Of a stretch of 64,000 bases of DNA, positions 30,405 through 41,183 are shown one piece after another. Every line of letters starts with the position of its first letter. The stretch's first letter is position 1. The translations under genes were made by a program, and so were the position numbers. The notes beneath the pieces were generated by a model. That model made no database searches. It had not been told where the DNA came from and was given only the letters and a program-made list of their open reading frames with translations. Source of the stretch: Picochlorum sp. 'celeri' (lineage: Eukaryota; Chlorophyta; Trebouxiophyceae); NCBI GenBank assembly GCA_010909725.1, contig JAACMV010000001.1:717533-781532 (forward strand). The letters are read 5' to 3'.

Positions 30405-31790
30405 CTAAAATACAACATGTCCCACGTCTTGCGTTGGCTCTACATGTCTACTCAAAACCTTGCTGAGATACATGATATTTGGTCCATGGCCAGGTAAGAA
30501 TGTTAGGACTTTTCCGAATTGGAGTGGATGTAATGACTCAACCAGCTCTTTTGATAGAGCTAACAGAGATCGTATTTGTTCCCGGTTCATCTCAATCATT
30601 TTTCTCACAGAATCACTGTCCAGAAGCAAGTTGAGCATGCCATGATGAAGACCAGGATATTCCAGGCCCTTGCCAGCATCCCCATTGGTCTTGTCCATAC
30701 CACTTGCTTCGAATATTTGCAGTCGAAGAGATGATATAATACCATTCCATACGTGACAAAAGTCTTTCCAGATTCGATTGAGTTGCAACTGCTGAGCGGG
30801 AGTGACCTCCATGCTCTGTTTCAGGACTTCAATGGCATTGTCATCCACTCGGACTGGATTGTTCACAAGCAGCCCTTCATTAAAACTCTGACCCACCCAT
30901 CCATCAGCCAAACGATCGATGACAAAGCTAGGAGCAATCTGTACCATCCTGTCCGCGATTTTGAATCTTGTCTTCATCAGTATAACCATCTGATCTTCGA
31001 CATCTTTGCGTTCGTGCTCACACGAAAACCATCTCATCATCATGTTGGAAATCCGTTGTTGCAATTTTGCAATGGCAATATCTCTTCTCCATACATTCCG
31101 TTCTTGTACTGTCTGAATTATAGAGGTCACTGTGTGTTCATCTGGCACTGCCAATTTGTCCACTGCAGTGTCAAAAACCTCCATCAGATATCGAACCCTT
31201 GAATCCACCAATTCAGGATTGGCCTCTCCATCGTCCGCATCCTCCCTCTTGCACACGGAAATTGCTTCTGTTGCATAGTCAATCATCTTCTCCAGGGCAG
31301 CTGATTTCTGTCCCAATTCCGCATTGCGAGCCCTCAAGTATTCCAGCTCCTTCTTCTGCATCTCCAGGGACTTTGTCATCTCAGAAAGGCTCTGCTGCTT
31401 TCTTTTCCTGTATCGACGCTGCCGCTCAAGCATCTTCTCCTTCTGTTCAGGATTCATATTCCTCTTCTTTTTCTGCTTTTGTCCATTCTCAGCAATGTTT
31501 CCTGTCGTCGTTGTCGTTGTTGACGTGCCATTTGAATTAGACAGTGGGATATCCAGCACTGAGGAGAAGGAAGGCAAAAGAGCATCAGTGTTCCCGGGAA
31601 AGGACCAATCTCCGAGCACACCATTGCTACAATCAAACTTATCTATCAAATGTGCCGCAGAATCTCCCAACAGATCATCGCCATGCAAAAGAAAGCTGTC
31701 GTCTTTTCCAAGAGGCTGTGTGAGAGTAAGTGATTTTGGGGGTGCCCCATTCTCGCTGTTTCTCTCCGCGTCCGCACCCAACCTTGGCAT
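30405..31790 (-). CDS. bZIP-like transcription factor lacking the invariant basic-region Asn
   Basis: A 461-residue intronless protein. After an acidic, Ser/Thr-rich N-terminus (with a Thr run near residue 95), a basic block ERQRRYRKRKQQ precedes leucine heptads (SLSEMTKSLEMQKKELEYL). In either zipper register, the position of the bZIP Asn is not Asn (Lys or Met). The remaining 290 residues are helical and amphipathic, with FKIADRMVQIAP and a long linker; I do not see the DOG1 motif of plant TGA factors. It may be a fungal- or algal-style bZIP with an additional regulatory domain. The longest frame starts further up, but its first ATG is at 31790. Confidence 0.65.
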   Translation of the reverse strand: MPRLGADAERNSENGAPPKSLTLTQPLGKDDSFLLHGDDLLGDSAAHLIDKFDCSNGVLGDWSFPGNTDALLPSFSSVLDIPLSNSNGTSTTTTTTGNIAENGQKQKKKRNMNPEQKEKMLERQRRYRKRKQQSLSEMTKSLEMQKKELEYLRARNAELGQKSAALEKMIDYATEAISVCKREDADDGEANPELVDSRVRYLMEVFDTAVDKLAVPDEHTVTSIIQTVQERNVWRRDIAIAKLQQRISNMMMRWFSCEHERKDVEDQMVILMKTRFKIADRMVQIAPSFVIDRLADGWVGQSFNEGLLVNNPVRVDDNAIEVLKQSMEVTPAQQLQLNRIWKDFCHVWNGIISSLRLQIFEASGMDKTNGDAGKGLEYPGLHHGMLNLLLDSDSVRKMIEMNREQIRSLLALSKELVESLHPLQFGKVLTFLPGHGPNIMYLSKVLSRHVEPTQDVGHVVF

Positions 31791-32147
31791 TTTATCACTA
31801 AAATATTGCACTTGATGTGTGGAAATACGCAAATACAGCAACACTCGTCAAAGACCTCGCGCCCGAGTGGCGTATTGCAAAAAGTTGCTACGACGACAGT
31901 GAACACGTGCAAACACTTTGAAACGTGTCAAATACGGTCGAATAAATTCTTGAAAACTAATTGAATAACGAATGATCTATTTGTATGCCAGAATCCACAA
32001 GTACGATGTGGTGTCTCTCAGATTACGCTACGCCAGTCCGACCCCGAGATGTCCCCAACACGGTCGGTGAGGGCATTCGTGGCTCTCAACCATTGGGGGT
32101 CGGCAGCGACCGATCGATCGATTCCTTCGCGAGGGAATCTTTCTCAC
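31791..32147. other. Region between bZIP-like and prolyl-tRNA synthetase genes
   Basis: Holds the promoter of the bZIP-like gene and the 3' end of the synthetase gene (both on the minus strand). A hairpin-capable stretch (GATTCC and GGAATC arms) is present at about 32120-32140. No gene was seen. Confidence 0.35.
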
Positions 32148-33992
32148 CTAGTAACTGCGACCCCACAATGCCCAATTCTTGGCTGGCTTGCCAGAAAAGA
32201 AGCAAGGGGTGCCCTCTGGAAGATCTGGTTGATCGAAAGGAATATTGAGCGTCTTGGCACCCATCATATCGTCCGTGGCACTCTTCTTCCTGACCCCTTC
32301 TTCAATGCTCTCTTCATCTGCCCATGGTGCCAGGCACATGTGCTTCCGATCGAGTGCCGCCATGAAATCGTCCCAGTTTGTCGCCATTTCTGTGCACTCA
32401 TCAAACTGCTTTCTAGCTCTTTCAAGCATCTCCTTTTGGATTCGGTCGAGCATGGCAGGCGCAGCTGTAGCCACGTCTGCCCATGCAACACTGGACTTTT
32501 CCTTTGTATCTCTCCTTGCAAACATCACAGTGCTGTTTTCCATATCTCTTGGGCCGAGTTCTATACGTAAAGGTACTCCTTTAAGTTCCCAATGATTATA
32601 CTTCCAGCCAGGTGTATAATTCTCACGACAGTCTGTTGTGGCACGCACACCTGCTGCCTGCAACTCTGCGCACAGGGCATGCACTTTATCGGTCATGAGC
32701 TGTACTGCTTCATCCGTCATTTTCTTGTTTTGAATAGGAATAATAACGGCCTGAATATGCGCAACACGTGGTGGAAGCACCAGCCCTGTATCATCACCAT
32801 GCACCATGACCATGACACCAATCACCCTGGTACTCATGCCCCATGAATTCTGCCAAGGGCGAGCTTTTTCTCCCCCAGCTTCTGTCTCGTATTCGATATC
32901 AAACATTTTAGAAAAATTCTGCCCCAAATGATGGGATGTAGCGCCCTGTACTCCCCTACCTGTGGCTGGAACGAATGCCTCTACTGACGTTGTGTAATCT
33001 GCTCCAGCAAACTTTTCCTTTGAACTCTTCCTCCCTTTGCATACCGGTACAGCAAGGAGCTCTTCATACACGCGTTTATATAATTCCAAAATAGACAACA
33101 CTTCATCGTCAGCTTCCTCCTTTGAAGCAAACGCAGTATGTCCCTCCTGCCACAAGAACTCTCTCGATCGAATAAATGGTGTTGGGTGCTTGAACTCCCA
33201 TCGAACAACATTTGTCCATTGGTTCAATCTCAACGGAAGATCTCTATGCGAACGAATCCATTGAGCGAATTGAGGGTACATGACAGTCTCCGACGTCGGC
33301 CTGATTGCAACAGGCCTCTCCATATCAGATGAACCACTCTTGGTGACCCAAGCAACCTCTGGGGCAAAGCCTTCTACATGGTCCTTTTCCTTCATGAGCG
33401 CATCCTCTGTAACAAATAATGGAAAATAAGCATTCTGAACCCCCATTTTTCTGATTTCATTATCGAACCACCGCTGAATCTCATCCCAAATAGCAAAGGA
33501 CCATGGCCTCAAGATGTAGCACCCAGACACTTCATAATAACTAATCATTTCAGACTCGACTACCAATTGAGAGTACCACTCACCAAAGTCCTCATCCTTT
33601 TTCGCATGAAGTCCGAGCTTGGTCACACCCTTGGCATCTGCATCAACAGTATCATCATGAGAGATGAGGAGTGCAGCAGCCTCCAGCAAAGGTCTTCGAC
33701 GAACAATGCGTGGCGAAGGAGTATAGACACCAATGTGCTATTAAAATCACACACTGTCATATCATAGAGCCATAAATGACACCCATATGAGACAATGAGG
33801 ACACAGCATCGTCTTGGGCCGCACTCTGAGACACCTGTTCAGACGAATCGACAAATTCAACGCACCCTGCTTTGCCTTTTCAGCCTTTTGCTTCGCCTTT
33901 TCCTCCTTGGCTCTTTTCTTGGCTTCTTTCGCAGCTTTTCTCTGCGCATCAAGCTCCAACTTCTCCATCTCGGCGTCTGGCGGATGTTCCAT
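32148..33992 (-). CDS. Prolyl-tRNA synthetase, eukaryotic/archaeal type, cytosolic
   Basis: A class II synthetase charging tRNA-Pro. The main exon (from about 33740 down to 32148) holds motif-2 region WEFKHPTPFIRSREFLWQEG, the motif-3 region around RVIGVMVMVHGD, the anticodon-binding domain, and the C-terminal zinc-like extension ending WALWGRSY, with Tyr as the last residue as in archaeal-type enzymes. A first exon starting at ATG 33992 encodes a Lys/Ala/Glu-rich helical N-terminus (RKAAKEAKKRAKEEKAKQK). The intron between about 33840 and 33740 is certain from the frame change, but its ends are not: candidate acceptors are TTTAATAG at about 33740 and CGTCGAAG closer to the core. No plastid-type presequence was seen. 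Confidence 0.9.
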
Positions 33993-36900
33993 GGAGGGCT
34001 CGTGTCAGTCTATCCTGTGTACAAAATCAGGGATTGCCGATGGGTCCTGTGCTACAGTCACAGTGATGAATCAATATGAATCAATATCAAGAGTGCATTG
34101 CATTGTCATCAATCAGATTTATTTGGATTCTGAGAATCAATCAGGGCAAGGTTTCGTAAAATGACATATAAAAATATGGGTCACGCCCCCCATGCCCAGG
34201 TAAAAGGTTCCGATCTGCTCTGATCACAGCATACTATATACCATGTTATTCCATATGTAGTATCAATTATTGCAGCAGGGATAAAGCTGGCATATTGTGG
34301 CATGCAGCATCCTGCTGCATGCCTGAAACTGCCTCTCTGTCCTGTTTATTCCCCAGAAATACCATGTACAGCAATTTTCTTCCATGATATATATGTAAAA
34401 TACCCCAAATTTGAACAGGTATGTGTCTGCGGAGCAGATTATGCTGGTTTGGGTTGGGTGGCCTGGCGTGGGTGGCGGAGGCCGAGGGCGTGCTTTTGAG
34501 GTGTAAGGGATGTCAGCTGTGAGGAGATTTTGGGCTCCCTCTACTGATGATGGCATTGTCATCAGGTGAGGACAAAACCCTGCCGATGGAATCGATGAGT
34601 GGCATCCCTGAGCTGGCAAAGTGTCTGTGTTGGATGGAGCATTGCTTCTTGGCCTCATTGATGGCTGCCCCGCCCCTGTTTTTTTTTTTTTTTGGTAGTA
34701 TTGCAATGATCTTCTCGTTAGTGCCCCTCTCTGAACCATTAGTCCGCAATTCTCATCGTTCTTCTCGGTATGAAAAGGAGGCAAGAGCAATGCTGGCTGA
34801 ATGATATTCAGACGACGTTTATATGCTGTGATTCTGTGGGCATGTTCCAGAATCATGCATGTGAATGGTACATATTCCTTCGAATGGGCACTCTTTGTTG
34901 GGCATCATCTCATATATATTTACGATGTTGCTGTGTAGTGAGATTTATATACTCGGATTCATTGTTCTCAATACATAAACATGTGGGAACCACCCAAGGT
35001 ATGCTTTTTTCTGTACTGTCATGTTGCTCCTAGCCATCAACATGCTTTGGATAGTGTCTGATACTGCGATACTCACGGGTTTTGGACATGTTGGAGATGG
35101 CAATAATAGTGACGCCAGACCAAAACCAGTGCTTGCGTGTCATATCCTCTCATCTTGTGCTGACCTGTCTCGCTGGTACACGCTCATCTTGTGATACATC
35201 TCACGAGGGCTTGATATCTGTGTGATGCAGATATTTTTTTTTCATGCTTATGTATGAATATCAACAACCATGGAAAGGTGTGTGTGTCTTCGTGCTTGTG
35301 AACATTTTCTGCATACACGATACCCCGGACAGCTGGGAGATGCAATTCCTTGCATGTCCCATTGTTGTATGCGATATGAATGCAGAGTATATGTGTTGCG
35401 GTGTGGGTCTCATTACTGACTTCATCGTGTCAAAAAATTGCTCTTATACATCTCAGTTTGCTGACACATGTCGTGTTTTTTTCCCTTACTATTCAGGCAA
35501 CCATACAAATTTATTCCCACTGAATGTTGAATACAGTTCCATGATATGACTATTTCAGTATTACACGGTACGTATTATATATATATATACCATAGCAGCA
35601 GCAGTCTTGCCACGGCATTGGTAGCTCTTTGAGCAATGACTTCTCATTCGCTGTCCAAAGATTGCTGAGATTAAAGTCCGGCGCGTAGGAAGCCGTTTAA
35701 AGTTCCTTGTACTTGTCCACGGTGCCGAAAACGACAGCCGACATGCATCATTATAATCCTCAGTAATGTATATTTGTTGTACAGGATTGAACAGAATGGT
35801 TCCTCCATCATACATTAGTTTGTATCCATGTCTTGACAAGGTGCGCATAGTATCCTATACCTTGTATGAAGTGATGTACTGTTTCTTTCTTCATGTTGCT
35901 GTGTGCTCGATGAGGAATCTACCCTTCACATTAGGAAGTGCCGTCTGACCTGAGTGATTGTCAACTGGGTCCCTGAGAGCTTGAAAACAGAAACAAGACC
36001 CTGATGATTCCTTATTATCTGTCAATCCACCGAATGGGGACACTTGTGTCTCCTTGGGGAACGACAAACCCTCTAAGAAGTACTGAGTCTTGTAGTAGCA
36101 ACTGTACACATCAAGGCCATTGATGAAACAATTTTAGACTGGAATTACCGTCTGATTGTATGTGAGGACAACGCTTACGCTCCTGAGGCCTTGATAGTGT
36201 ACAACACCCTTCAAACACCCTTTGCATTCCAACTGTGCATCTGATGCAACTGTATCTCTTTCATATGTGCAGTCGATGTATACATGTATATATATCACGA
36301 TTGGGGATGAACAGTTTCTTCAAGGTATGTCTGGACGACCAAGTACATCATCAGCGAGAAGAAAAAAAAACACAGGTTGAATACCTTGTCAGGTGCCAGT
36401 CAACCCGCTAGTATTCTGTCTCTTTTCCATGATGCAAGAAGAAGATGGGCCTTTGTCACCATGACTGGCACATATTCATGCCAGACGTTGAGTCGCAATC
36501 TGACCACGCATCATGACGCATTGCGAATTGAGCTCTGATACATTTTCTTTTTCCCTGCAGACACCTCTCTCCTCGATGCTGCTGTGTGCACCCATGCATT
36601 GCATGGTCTACGGCATCGTGCCTCAGTTCGAATACCATGTATACATACACATACATACTTGAAGGTACGCATCCTCCACAAAAAAAAACATCAAACATGT
36701 GCATATATTACTACTAAGGCTATAATGGGAGATGAGGACACTTTCCCCGAATGATCGACGCTGAATTCAACCATTGCTGTACATTTTACTCAACAATGCC
36801 AGTAGAGCTGATCCCTAGCCTAACACATCTCATAGTAGTAAGGTCAGTTGATGTCCAACTAGATGACGAGACTGACGCGTCTTTGCACAGCGTTTTGCTG

Positions 36901-37488
36901 TGCATCACGATGCACCGTCGTGAGCGACAATCGAGGCATTTGTCTGATGACCGACTACATATATATATACTACACCAGGTGCCAATTTGCCCCTTGTCAT
37001 CCTTCAACCATGGGATGAGAAGGCTTCCCTTTCATATTGGCACAGAACAACTTTGACAGGGTGTCTCCATGGGCATGGCAGAGCCGCTCCTCTCCATGAA
37101 GCTTTTCGCCTAATCATGAGGCTTACATCATTATGTACTAACATATGCAGGATGGATATGACCATGAGCAGCACGATCCACACAGAAAAAAAGAACAAAG
37201 GCCACTGTACTGTATCTACAGATTCTACTATTCTTTTCTAACCAATCAGTGAACGTGTGGTGTCAGCACAATGTGCTGCTACTGATGAGCACATGCCCTT
37301 TGTTGGAAATAAAAGGAAGCTTAAGCTCATGAGTGCATGAGTGAATTCAATCAATCTCATCTTAAAAAAACCATTAAAAAACCCATCGATACCAACATTG
37401 CCTTCTATATCACACACACACCGCCCTATTATATGAGTAAGCTTTACCTATATGAAAACCAATAAATAGGTATTATTACTACTGTAGT
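33993..37488. other. 3.5-kb interval with no recognisable gene; several exon-like cassettes
   Basis: Far longer than any other gene-free stretch here, in a window with a gene every 2.3 kb on average. Its frames are short and match no family. It has an 11-bp-arm hairpin (34299-34323), a T14 run near 34680, TA/CA repeats, and at least five short plus-strand segments bounded by an AG and a donor of this genome's type: about 34939-34998, 35231-35277, 35785-35840, 36273-36324 and 36561-36664. The last has a strong pyrimidine tract before its acceptor. These could be exons of a non-coding or fast-evolving gene, or chance. See findings. Confidence 0.4.
34299..34323. repeat. Hairpin with 11-bp perfect arms
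   Basis: Arms GGCATGCAGCA and TGCTGCATGCC with a 3-base loop. It is one of the longest perfect short inverted repeats that I noticed in the window. It could fold in RNA; no function is known. Confidence 0.4.
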
Positions 37489-38096
37489 ATGAGTCATCAT
37501 CGACGAGCTCTGGTATCCCTAGCGTCGACGGTGCGCCAGGCGATTCCCTCTGGGGTACAAGGGTCCGCCTCAACAACCGCTCGCAGCAGCAACCATCTAT
37601 ATTCATCTGATTCTCATGTGACAGATTACGTGGCAGCCTCTGGCATGCCACCAATCAGACCAGGTCGAAAAGTGACAATTCACGCCCCTCCAAAGACTCC
37701 AATGCAGTCAGGTTCAGCACAGACTCTCGAAGGTACGATTCTTTACTACCATTACATATTGACATTCTCTCTCATGCTTGCGACATGCGTTCTGGCGCAG
37801 GTGGTGCACCAGCCTGGAGACTTGTTTTGGAAGTCGAGCCCAAGTGGGCCAACCCCTTGTTGGGGTGGACATCCACGGCAGATGCGATAGAGACGGTCAC
37901 ACGACAGCTTCAATTCTATACAAAAGAGGATGCGATTGCGTATTGTGATAAGAATGGGATAGAGTATGTTGTCGAGGAGGCAACTCCTGTGAAGAAGACA
38001 CGGCCAAAAAGGTTTCAGGGGTATGGCAATAATTTTGAAGTCAAGAGACTGCCTGGTGGCACACCGATTGGTGGATTACGAAGTGAAAGAAAGTGA
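37489..38096 (+). CDS. NDUFS4: NADH:ubiquinone oxidoreductase 18-kDa subunit (NDUFS4), complex I
   Basis: An accessory subunit of the peripheral arm of mitochondrial complex I. Exons are 37489-37732 and 37801-38096 (intron GTACGA...GCGCAG, 68 bp); 179 residues. The first 50 residues are basic and Ser/Ala-rich, a mitochondrial presequence. The conserved stretch runs from MQSGSAQT through WANPLLGWTSTAD to FYTKEDAIAYCDKNG and the end GYGNNFEVKRL, matching the family in order and spacing. A TGTAA signal follows 27 bp after the stop. Confidence 0.93.
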
Positions 38097-38123
38097 TGAT
38101 TCATTATATATCATAGATAGAAA

Positions 38124-38128
38124 TGTAA
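38124..38128 (+). terminator. TGTAA polyadenylation signal for NDUFS4
   Basis: Pentamer 27 bp past the stop. Confidence 0.5.
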
Positions 38129-38390
38129 TATCATTCAGTGTAGTTTTTTGGATGGTACTCTTGAAACTCACGACGGAGTTTTCAGCAAGCAAGCAATTGC
38201 AATTGACTGAAAAAAAAATACAAATGGGTCTTATGTTTCTTTCTTCGAAAGAAGGAATTCGTTGCTGATGGATCTGATGATTCACATGTTTTATTACTCG
38301 AAGTAGTAGTAAAAGATAATTTGTATGTATCTAGCATCCACGTCCATGTTGATGAGAAATTTGAATACCACGAGGGTCTGAGGACATGCC

Positions 38391-40340
38391 ATGTCTGTTC
38401 AACGTCGTGATGCGGATTTGGACGATTCCTTCTCTGATTCAAGTGTAAGAAAAAATCATACGAGTAGATATTTATTGACTCGGCGAGATGCGTTGGAGTG
38501 CTTGGTGAGGGAGAGAAAGGTGGGTGAGCGCAAGGCACGACAGGCTGCGAGGATGGGGGGTGGTGGTGCCCACGTCATTCTTGATTCTGACGTTTCTTCT
38601 TCCTCCTCTTCTGATGGTGAGGATGAGAGTGGAGAAAAAGAGGTATATATATCGTCATCTTCTTTTGAAGGGGAGGATTCTTGCAAAAAGAACAAGCAGA
38701 AAAAGGTTTTTCTCAGAGGGACTCCTGGACGTGCAACCAAGGAAGGGCAGGGGCTTGTTCGATACCAAAGCCAATATTATACGAATGATAAAGGCGATGA
38801 TATGAGCGTGTCCAGTGGGTTGGACGATTTCATAGCAACAACGTCTTCTTCTTCTTCTTCTTCACAATCACATTCAAGCGAAGAGGACAACAACAAAGAG
38901 GAGGACAGCAACGATTCCAGAGAGTCTACTCCAGAGAGAAGGAGGAGTAGTCGCAAGAGAAAAAGCATCTTGGTAGATTCATCATCATCATCATCATCAT
39001 CATCATCTGAAAAGGATGATGAAAGAATAGCGAATAAAGATAGTGAGAGTGAAGATGATGATGTCGTGCTGACGCCATGTGATGATGGAAAACAAGGAGG
39101 CAGAAAAAAGGTGTTGGGGCATGGAAGGAGAAGGACTCCGTTGCGGCGTGCAAAGGACAAGCAGCGAATGAGTCCTATCGATCGGATACGGAAAGCTCAA
39201 GATGAGATATTGCAGGACGATGAGTCATCAGTGTCGAGAGACGAGGTGTCATCATCGTCGCTATCACCTCGACCGAGCGGGGATGAGGTGGTTTGCCTCT
39301 TGACAGATGAAGGGGACCCAGGGACAACAGATGAGGAATATTCTTCTCCATCATCTCTTGATAATAGGAAAGCACGTGCACCACAAGCGTGGGAAATAGA
39401 GGTTCAAAAGCTGGGTATTCATAAATTGACAGAACAAGAGTATTTGGAAGCATACATTGAATACCTGTTTATTTGTTCGGTGGATCCATCCTATGAGCAA
39501 ACTGTCAAGGAGAGCGAATCGCACGCGTCGCTGTACTCTGCAGCTATTCGAAAAATAGAATATATGATTTTGCATGCTCAGGATGCCGTGCATTCGGAGA
39601 TATGGAGGAAATGCGATCCATATCTTTTGGAAGCAGTGGAGCAGCATGAGATTGTCCATATAGAATCATGTGATGAGGACGGGATACAAGAGCCTGGTGA
39701 TGGGTATGAATGCTCGGCGTGTCGCAAATTCAATGGGCACAAGCTCATTCGATTCGAAGGAAAAATCGAAGATGATGGCCTAATGGTTGGAGAGAGAGAC
39801 GCCGATATGATGCTGAGTCAAAAGTATGCCCTGGCATCGCCAGTGTATCAGAGAAATAGAAAATGGATTATGCAAGAGTCATCAACCAACCAGATGATGA
39901 CTCCAACAACGACATTTTACGTCGGATCTATTTGTGGACACCGTCTCGTGGTCTTTCACGGGCTCTTTCATTTCAGACATCATTGTATCAAGTATTTGAC
40001 TCTGCAGGCAAAGCAGTGCCTGAAACAACAAGCAAGTGTTGGCACAACACTGGACAAGAACAGCCTTATCGACAGTGTCCTGACGCCACACGCTCACTCA
40101 AAAATACACAGCTGCTTTATTGAACTGATAAATATCGCCGAATCGTATAATATCCAGGGCGGAGAGGAAGAGAATGAAGAAACAGGCAATGCACACAAGC
40201 GAGGGAGGTCCACCTTCTCATATGTGCCATACCCCTCATTACAGGACGATCTAGTGAACCATCAAGGCCCGATATCTCCTATTCGAATGGATGTTGATAA
40301 TGATGATGGCCCATCATCTGCCAGTGATGGCTTACAATGA
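38391..40340 (+). CDS. DUF4211 domain protein with long Ser/Asp/Glu-rich disordered half
   Basis: A 649-residue intronless protein. Residues 60-330 are low complexity: several Ser runs, one encoded by (TCA)9 at 38979-39005, mixed with acidic patches and Arg/Lys clusters (RRRSSRKRKS) that look like nuclear signals and casein-kinase sites. Residues about 430-570 hold a putative zinc-binding DUF4211 domain: YECSACRKFNGHK, then after a spacer FYVGSICGHRLVVFHGLFHF. DUF4211 occurs in chromatin-associated proteins such as QSER1 and PRR12 in animals. The likely place is the nucleus, function unknown. The stop lies 28 bp from the convergent TIM9 gene; a TGTAA follows 21 bp on. Confidence 0.65.
   Translation: MSVQRRDADLDDSFSDSSVRKNHTSRYLLTRRDALECLVRERKVGERKARQAARMGGGGAHVILDSDVSSSSSSDGEDESGEKEVYISSSSFEGEDSCKKNKQKKVFLRGTPGRATKEGQGLVRYQSQYYTNDKGDDMSVSSGLDDFIATTSSSSSSSQSHSSEEDNNKEEDSNDSRESTPERRRSSRKRKSILVDSSSSSSSSSSEKDDERIANKDSESEDDDVVLTPCDDGKQGGRKKVLGHGRRRTPLRRAKDKQRMSPIDRIRKAQDEILQDDESSVSRDEVSSSSLSPRPSGDEVVCLLTDEGDPGTTDEEYSSPSSLDNRKARAPQAWEIEVQKLGIHKLTEQEYLEAYIEYLFICSVDPSYEQTVKESESHASLYSAAIRKIEYMILHAQDAVHSEIWRKCDPYLLEAVEQHEIVHIESCDEDGIQEPGDGYECSACRKFNGHKLIRFEGKIEDDGLMVGERDADMMLSQKYALASPVYQRNRKWIMQESSTNQMMTPTTTFYVGSICGHRLVVFHGLFHFRHHCIKYLTLQAKQCLKQQASVGTTLDKNSLIDSVLTPHAHSKIHSCFIELINIAESYNIQGGEEENEETGNAHKRGRSTFSYVPYPSLQDDLVNHQGPISPIRMDVDNDDGPSSASDGLQ
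38979..39005 (+). repeat. (TCA)9 microsatellite encoding serine run
   Basis: Nine perfect TCA codons inside the DUF4211 gene, prone to length variation. Confidence 0.9.
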
Positions 40341-40361
40341 ATATATGCTAAAAGATACGCG

Positions 40362-40366
40362 TGTAA
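40362..40366 (+). terminator. TGTAA polyadenylation signal for the DUF4211 gene
   Basis: Pentamer 21 bp past the stop. It lies just beyond the end of the convergent TIM9 coding region, so the two 3' ends probably overlap. Confidence 0.45.
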
Positions 40367-40368
40367 TT

Positions 40369-40894
40369 TTATTTTTGCTGTTTCATCAGTTGCTGCATCT
40401 GATTTTCTGCCTCTGCAGACAGCTCTCCAAACCTCTGCCCAACTCGAGCGGATCCTCTCATAAACTTGGAGCAGCAGTTTTGAACACACTGCACGCACCA
40501 TGATCATGAATGCAGACTCAATCATGTACATTCGAGAGCAAAAAAAAGAAGAGGAAGAATAAACACACAAGACACATACCCTTTCCTCTCCACCATCCAA
40601 ATCCTTGCGGCGGAATGATTCAACGCATTCCTTGAAACATTTCTCTACCAGACTATTATACATTCTCAAACTGCATTACCATTAAGATTGCGAAATCAAT
40701 CGGTGGTTTTCAGCCTGTTCTCCATGTCCATGTCCATGTCGAACATGGAGTGATCCAAAGCCGATTTCGGCCCTACAATCCATTTTATATATTCATACTT
40801 ACCTATCTCTTACTTGCATAGTATCAATCGCCTTCATCAGCTCCTCTTGTTGTTTTGGGGGAATGTTTCCCATGGCATTTGGATCCATATTCAT
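40369..40894 (-). CDS. TIM9: TIM9, small mitochondrial intermembrane-space chaperone
   Basis: TIM9 pairs with TIM10 to escort membrane proteins across the intermembrane space. It is easy to miss because each of its three exons is short: 40894-40803, 40670-40580 and 40488-40369. Intron donors are GTAAGT and GTATGT, the lengths 132 and 91 bp, and all phases fit, giving exactly 100 residues. The protein reads through MQVRDSLRMYNSLVEKCF, with the twin Cx3C motifs in CFKEC and CVQNC (spacing about 20), and ends RVGQRFGELSAEAENQ. The spliced DSLRMYNSLVE block is nearly identical to TIM9 of animals and plants. The start is the ATG at 40894. Confidence 0.93.
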
Positions 40895-41111
40895 GGCTGC
40901 TGATCGATGATTTTGATTATTCTCCTCGTCTAAAGAATCCTATTATTATGTATTTTAAAAGTAATGATCAATCAGTGGCTCTTCTACATGAATCAAGATG
41001 CTGATCATGTAGGTGGGTGATTCACACCCCTGAGCAATTGCTTTGCAAAGCCAGTCACCTCTGGGGCTTGAAATGCGCCCTAGAAGCAAATCTAGTGTAT
41101 GTGTGACACAT

Positions 41112-41116
41112 TTACA
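41112..41116 (-). terminator. TGTAA polyadenylation signal for the CHLI2-like gene (minus strand)
   Basis: TTACA on the plus strand, 67 bp past the inferred CHLI2 stop. Confidence 0.4.
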
Positions 41117-41183
41117 TGAAGAACAGTATACGTTTATTGAGCCTCAGAGATGGTTTACGGGAGTCCAGACCAGGCCCCAGCTT

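Noticed and set aside
30405..31790. TGA-type bZIP with DOG1 domain
   Set aside because: The C-terminal part lacks the conserved Trp/Gly motif of the DOG1 domain, so I did not use the TGA name.
32100..32150. Hairpin-like stretch near the synthetase stop as a tRNA or terminator
   Set aside because: It lacks the tRNA T-arm consensus and the stem is short; eukaryotic genes do not use such terminators.
34263..34856. 197-codon minus-strand frame in the gene-poor interval
   Set aside because: It crosses a homopolymer run, has no recognisable motif, a codon usage unlike the real genes and no splice support, so I treat it as chance.
35244..35549. 101-codon plus-strand frame in the gene-poor interval
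   Set aside because: The composition is biased to Cys/Phe/Val, it has no family match, and it reads through a likely intron; not supported as a gene.
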